Shown here: one piece after another, positions 6,284 to 8,500 of the stretch
Layout: each line of letters begins with the position of its first letter
How positions within the stretch are numbered: the first letter of the stretch is position 1
Source of the DNA: Anaerolineales bacterium
Lineage (GTDB): Bacteria; Chloroflexota; Anaerolineae; Anaerolineales; UBA6663
NCBI GenBank assembly: GCA_016789165.1
Contig: JAEURL010000203.1
Span: 1-8,500, forward strand
Direction of reading: 5' to 3'
DNA: 8,500 nt
Position numbers and translations under genes: made by a program
The notes under the pieces: generated by a model
The model's database searches: none
Told to the model about the DNA's origin: nothing
What the model saw: the letters and a program-made list of their open reading frames with translations, nothing else

Positions 6284-7723
6284 TCAAGGGGCGGGGGTGC
6301 AGGCCGGGTCGTCGTACACCCAGCTGCCGGTGACCACCTGGCCGTCGGCCGAGGTGACGGTGACTTCGCCGGCGGCCTTGGTGCAGCGGGGGAAATCCAG
6401 CTCAAACTGCTGGCCGGGCGAATAGCTGAGCGGCTCGGCGCCGCCGGAGGTGCTGACAATGATCTTCAGGCGGTAGGTGGAGGCGGCGGCGTCATCGCAG
6501 TTGCCAATGCACAGGGCGGCCACCGGATTGAGCATCAACGGCGACGCCAGAGTGGGCGATTCGGCCGGCACCGGCGTCACGGCCGGCGTCTCCGTGGGCA
6601 CCGGCAGGCCCGGATAGGGCGACTGGAACTGCGGCACACACACCGGCCCGTCCGAGATATTCACCCAGCGCACGGCCGGGATGCGCAGGACCACGCCGGC
6701 CGTCACGAGGCCCGGCGCCGGCAGGCCGTTGACCTGGATGATCGCGTCCGGCAGAACGCCGTAGGCGCGGGCCAGACAGTAGACGGTTTCGCCGGCCAGG
6801 ACGCGGTGCTGGCCCAGGAGCGGCACGGTCGGCTGCGGCACGGCGGTGGCGGCCGGCCGCGGCGTGGGCGTGGCGCTGGGCGGGAGGGCGGTGGCGGTGG
6901 CCTCGGCCGCCGGTGTGGTGGCCTCCGCGGCCGGCGCGGTATCGCTCGGCGCGGGCGGGGGCGTCGCCGTGTCCGGCGGAGGCGTCGCGGTCTCGGTCAC
7001 CGCGGCGATGGGCACCGTGGCGCTGCCCTGGGCCACGGCCTCCGTGGCGAAGGCCACCAGCTCGGTGGCCTCGGGCACGGCCAGGCCCCAGACACCGTAA
7101 TCGGCGAACGACATCGGCTCCGGCAAGGCCGGCTTCTGGCCGGTCTGTTGATACTTGTAGCGCTGGGGGATCAGGGTGCTTTCAAATCCGCAGGTGCCCT
7201 GCAGGCAGGTGACGGACACGGTCTGCGTGTCCGGGTCATAGGCCACGCTCATGTACGAGGCGCGGGCGGTCGCCAGGCCGACGGGCGTTTCCACATCCAG
7301 GGCGCTGCTGGGGGTGAGCAGCACATAGACCTGGCCGTGGTCCAGGGCCAGGGACGTCAACAGGCTGTCCTTGAACGGGTTGAACAGGTTGAGGGTGACG
7401 GCCGTCTCGGGGGTCAGGCGGATCTTGCTGCCCTCGGTGAGGTGAATGTAGGCGCGGCTGTCCGCGGCGGTGCGGAGCTGATTGCCCACGTTCAGGATCA
7501 GGCCGGCCGAGGTGGGCGCCCACTCGGCGGCGGCGTCCACCCGCATCTCGGCCTGGCCGTCCAGTTCGCGCAGCACGGCGCTGCGTTCCGGCGTGCTGGT
7601 GGCCGGCGGCCCGTCCGGCGCCTCCGTCCGCGCCGGCATGTTCACGACGGTCCGGGCGCACCCGGTGAGCACAAACAACGCCAGCAGCCAGCCAGCGCTC
7701 AGGACAAGGGACAGGCGGTTCAT
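6284..7723 (-). CDS. Predicted lipoprotein with FecR-like and LysM domains
   Basis: A probable surface lipoprotein of 479 residues, function unknown. The start MNRLSLVLSAGWLL and lipobox LTGC (Cys22) form a type II signal peptide. Next comes a FecR-like domain (about 48-170), with AVLRELDGQAEMR and then NQLRTAADSRAYIHL and SKIRLTPETAVTLNLF. A Thr/Pro/Ala linker follows (about 242-297), then one LysM (about 305-349, HRVLAGETVYCLARAYGV to VVLRIP), a second Pro/Thr-rich stretch, and a C-terminal beta-rich domain with Cys at 405, 409, 447 and 475. FecR domains are known from sigma-factor regulators, but similar domains occur in many envelope proteins and no sigma-factor gene is visible here. An in-frame TTG 60 nt upstream is possible, but the ATG at 7721-7723 places the signal peptide at the terminus. 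The stop lies 15 nt before the cyclase start. Confidence 0.88.
   Translation of the reverse strand: MNRLSLVLSAGWLLALFVLTGCARTVVNMPARTEAPDGPPATSTPERSAVLRELDGQAEMRVDAAAEWAPTSAGLILNVGNQLRTAADSRAYIHLTEGSKIRLTPETAVTLNLFNPFKDSLLTSLALDHGQVYVLLTPSSALDVETPVGLATARASYMSVAYDPDTQTVSVTCLQGTCGFESTLIPQRYKYQQTGQKPALPEPMSFADYGVWGLAVPEATELVAFATEAVAQGSATVPIAAVTETATPPPDTATPPPAPSDTAPAAEATTPAAEATATALPPSATPTPRPAATAVPQPTVPLLGQHRVLAGETVYCLARAYGVLPDAIIQVNGLPAPGLVTAGVVLRIPAVRWVNISDGPVCVPQFQSPYPGLPVPTETPAVTPVPAESPTLASPLMLNPVAALCIGNCDDAAASTYRLKIIVSTSGGAEPLSYSPGQQFELDFPRCTKAAGEVTVTSADGQVVTGSWVYDDPACTPAP
6603..6650 (-). repeat. Copy A of a diverged coding repeat (motif PQFQSPYPGLP)
   Basis: Within the lipoprotein gene, encoding CVPQFQSPYPGLP just after the LysM domain. 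It aligns without gaps to 8440-8487 at about 40 of 48 positions. Within the shared peptide the base differences fall at third codon positions, apart from one Val/Gly change. The two genes therefore share a conserved protein module, not a recent DNA duplication. Confidence 0.7.
6833..7000 (-). repeat. Low-complexity Thr/Pro/Ala linker-coding tract
   Basis: Encodes a flexible linker rich in Thr, Pro, Ala and Glu between the FecR-like and LysM domains of the lipoprotein. The plus strand is correspondingly rich in GGCGGTGG and GGCGTGG-type runs. Such linkers are common in surface proteins of Chloroflexota and probably serve as extended spacers. The DNA repetitiveness follows from the protein composition. 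Confidence 0.6.
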
Positions 7724-7755
7724 CGGTTTTGGGGCTGAGTAATTGGCCGGCGCAG

Positions 7756-7783
7756 AGTCTAACACGAAACACGCCGCCGGCAA
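7756..7783 (-). promoter_or_regulatory. Weak candidate internal promoter upstream of the lipoprotein gene
   Basis: On the minus strand TTGCCG (7778-7783) and TAGACT (7756-7761) are 16 bp apart, each matching the sigma70 consensus at 4 of 6 positions. They sit in the 85-bp gap between the upstream gene's stop and the lipoprotein ATG, the largest gap in the cluster. If real, this would let the lipoprotein, cyclase, membrane protein and acs be transcribed separately from the upstream gene. Confidence 0.3.
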
Positions 7784-7808
7784 TAGCCGCGCCCCGCCGC
7801 CGGCCGGC

Positions 7809-8500
7809 TCAGGGGACCATGGCCACCCCCACCGTGCAGCCGGCGCCGCTGATGTCCGTGATCGAAGCCCCGCTGCGGGAGTTGGTCAGCCCCAAGGTGT
7901 TGGTGGCGACCACGCTCCAGGTGATGGAGCCGGCGGCCGGCACACTGAAGCCGGAGATGTAGCCGTAGTACGGGGTCCCATCCTGGAAGATCGGCTCGTC
8001 GTTGGGCCCCTGGACCACGCTCGGCTTGGCGTCCAGCACGGTCCATCGGATCGCGGCCTGCGCTACGCCCACCGTGTCCGAGATTTCGGCCTGGAAGGAG
8101 AAGCCGCACAGCGGCGCGATGGGCGTGCCGTTAATGTAAGTTGTGGCCGAGATCACAGACGGCGAGACCGAGAGGGCCAGGATGATGGGCGTCGGCAGCG
8201 GCGTATTGGTGATGGTGGGCGTCGCCGTGGGGGTGGCGGTGCGCGTGGTGGTGGGCGTGCGGGACGGCGTGAACGTGGCGCTGGCCAGCGGCAGCGGCGT
8301 GACCGAGGGCGGGACCGTGAGCGTGGGCGTGGCCGACGGGGCGGTGCTGACCGGCCGGCACTGGTTCAGGGCCGGATCGAAGAACTGGCCGGCCGGGCAG
8401 GCCACGGTGGCGGTGACGGTCGGCGTGCTGGTGGCGGTGGGCAGGCCCGGATAAGGTGATTGAAACTGCGGCCCGCAGACCGGGCCGGGGACGATGCCCG
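7809..8500 (-). CDS. 5'-truncated envelope protein with Cys motif, Thr/Pro linker and probable Ig-like C-terminal domain
   Basis: The reading frame is open from the right edge to a TGA at 7809-7811, so about 230 C-terminal codons are visible and the start is outside the window. In order it shows GPVCGPQFQSPYPGLP, a short Thr-rich stretch, a compact Cys motif (ACPAGQFFDPALNQCRP), and a Thr/Pro linker with TATPTATPTITNTPLPTP. The C-terminal domain of about 120 residues (SFQAEISDTVGVAQAAIRWTV to GSITWSVVATNTLGLT) has the alternating pattern of an Ig/PKD-like beta-sandwich. The first motif is shared with the neighbouring lipoprotein, where it directly follows a LysM domain, so a LysM domain is expected just beyond the window edge (inference). 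The protein is probably extracytoplasmic. A GTG at 8403-8405 is in frame but internal to the conserved region and is not the likely start. Confidence 0.8.
   Translation of the reverse strand, partial: GIVPGPVCGPQFQSPYPGLPTATSTPTVTATVACPAGQFFDPALNQCRPVSTAPSATPTLTVPPSVTPLPLASATFTPSRTPTTTRTATPTATPTITNTPLPTPIILALSVSPSVISATTYINGTPIAPLCGFSFQAEISDTVGVAQAAIRWTVLDAKPSVVQGPNDEPIFQDGTPYYGYISGFSVPAAGSITWSVVATNTLGLTNSRSGASITDISGAGCTVGVAMVP
8187..8345 (-). repeat. Low-complexity Thr/Pro linker-coding tract
   Basis: Encodes a linker of about 50 residues dominated by Thr, Pro, Ser and Ala, joining the Cys motif to the Ig-like domain of the truncated gene. The plus strand shows long G/T-rich runs with few A bases. 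It is a composition-driven repeat, not a CRISPR array or an exact tandem array. Confidence 0.6.
8440..8487 (-). repeat. Copy B of a diverged coding repeat (motif PQFQSPYPGLP)
   Basis: Within the truncated gene, encoding CGPQFQSPYPGLP. It is the counterpart of 6603-6650 in the lipoprotein gene, in the same orientation and with almost only synonymous differences inside the shared peptide. Confidence 0.7.

Noticed and set aside
4214..7738. Very long plus-strand open frame (about 1174 codons) opposite the cyclase and lipoprotein genes
   Set aside because: The translation is low-complexity, rich in Gly, Arg, Gln, His and Ala, with no domain. The opposite strand has unmistakable conserved domains over the same span. 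It is open only because stops are rare in this GC-rich sequence.
8180..8450. Repetitive G/T-rich plus-strand tract suggesting a tandem repeat, G-quadruplex or CRISPR-like array
   Set aside because: There are no exact repeat units or regular spacers. The pattern follows from Thr/Pro/Val codons of the minus-strand linker, and runs of three or more G are not regularly spaced.
1..8500. Frequent GCCGGC and GGCCGGC hexamers across the window as a possible uptake or chi-like signal
   Set aside because: They are spread through coding sequence in both orientations and are expected from the high GC content and Ala/Gly codon usage. A genome-wide count against a composition model would be needed to claim more.

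Overview
The window is very GC-rich DNA. It carries proline/threonine-rich linkers, LysM domains, a FecR-domain lipoprotein and a CHASE2-type cyclase. This set is typical of envelope and signalling proteins in Chloroflexota, especially Anaerolineae-like lineages. That assignment is an inference from gene content and style; there is no rRNA or other marker gene here. No mobile element, tRNA, rRNA or CRISPR array is visible.

Left part (1-1451): a small class I SAM-dependent methyltransferase on the minus strand is divergent from a TetR-family regulator on the plus strand. The roughly 136-bp region between their starts holds a possible promoter for the methyltransferase. It also holds a 20-bp imperfect palindrome, a good candidate operator for the TetR protein. 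The pair looks like a self-contained regulator/target module.

Junction (1452-1538): the regulator and the next gene converge here. A strong 15-bp hairpin, followed on the minus strand by a T-rich tract, is a convincing terminator for the large minus-strand gene cluster.

Right part (1539-8500): five minus-strand genes run in the same direction with short gaps. In transcription order they are: (i) a 5'-truncated gene with a Cys motif, a Thr/Pro linker and a probable Ig-like C-terminal domain; (ii) a lipoprotein with FecR-like and LysM domains; (iii) a membrane adenylate cyclase whose extracellular CHASE2 domain is interrupted by three LysM repeats; (iv) a small single-pass membrane protein of unknown function; (v) acetyl-CoA synthetase. 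The gaps between the last four are about 15, 9 and 5 nt, so co-transcription is very likely.

The most interesting reading is an undescribed envelope-sensing unit. LysM/FecR surface proteins and a LysM-bearing CHASE2 sensor would monitor a glycan or envelope ligand and set cAMP levels. The tail gene, acs, ties that signal to acetate activation. The domain architecture and gene order are seen in the sequence; the functional link is inference.
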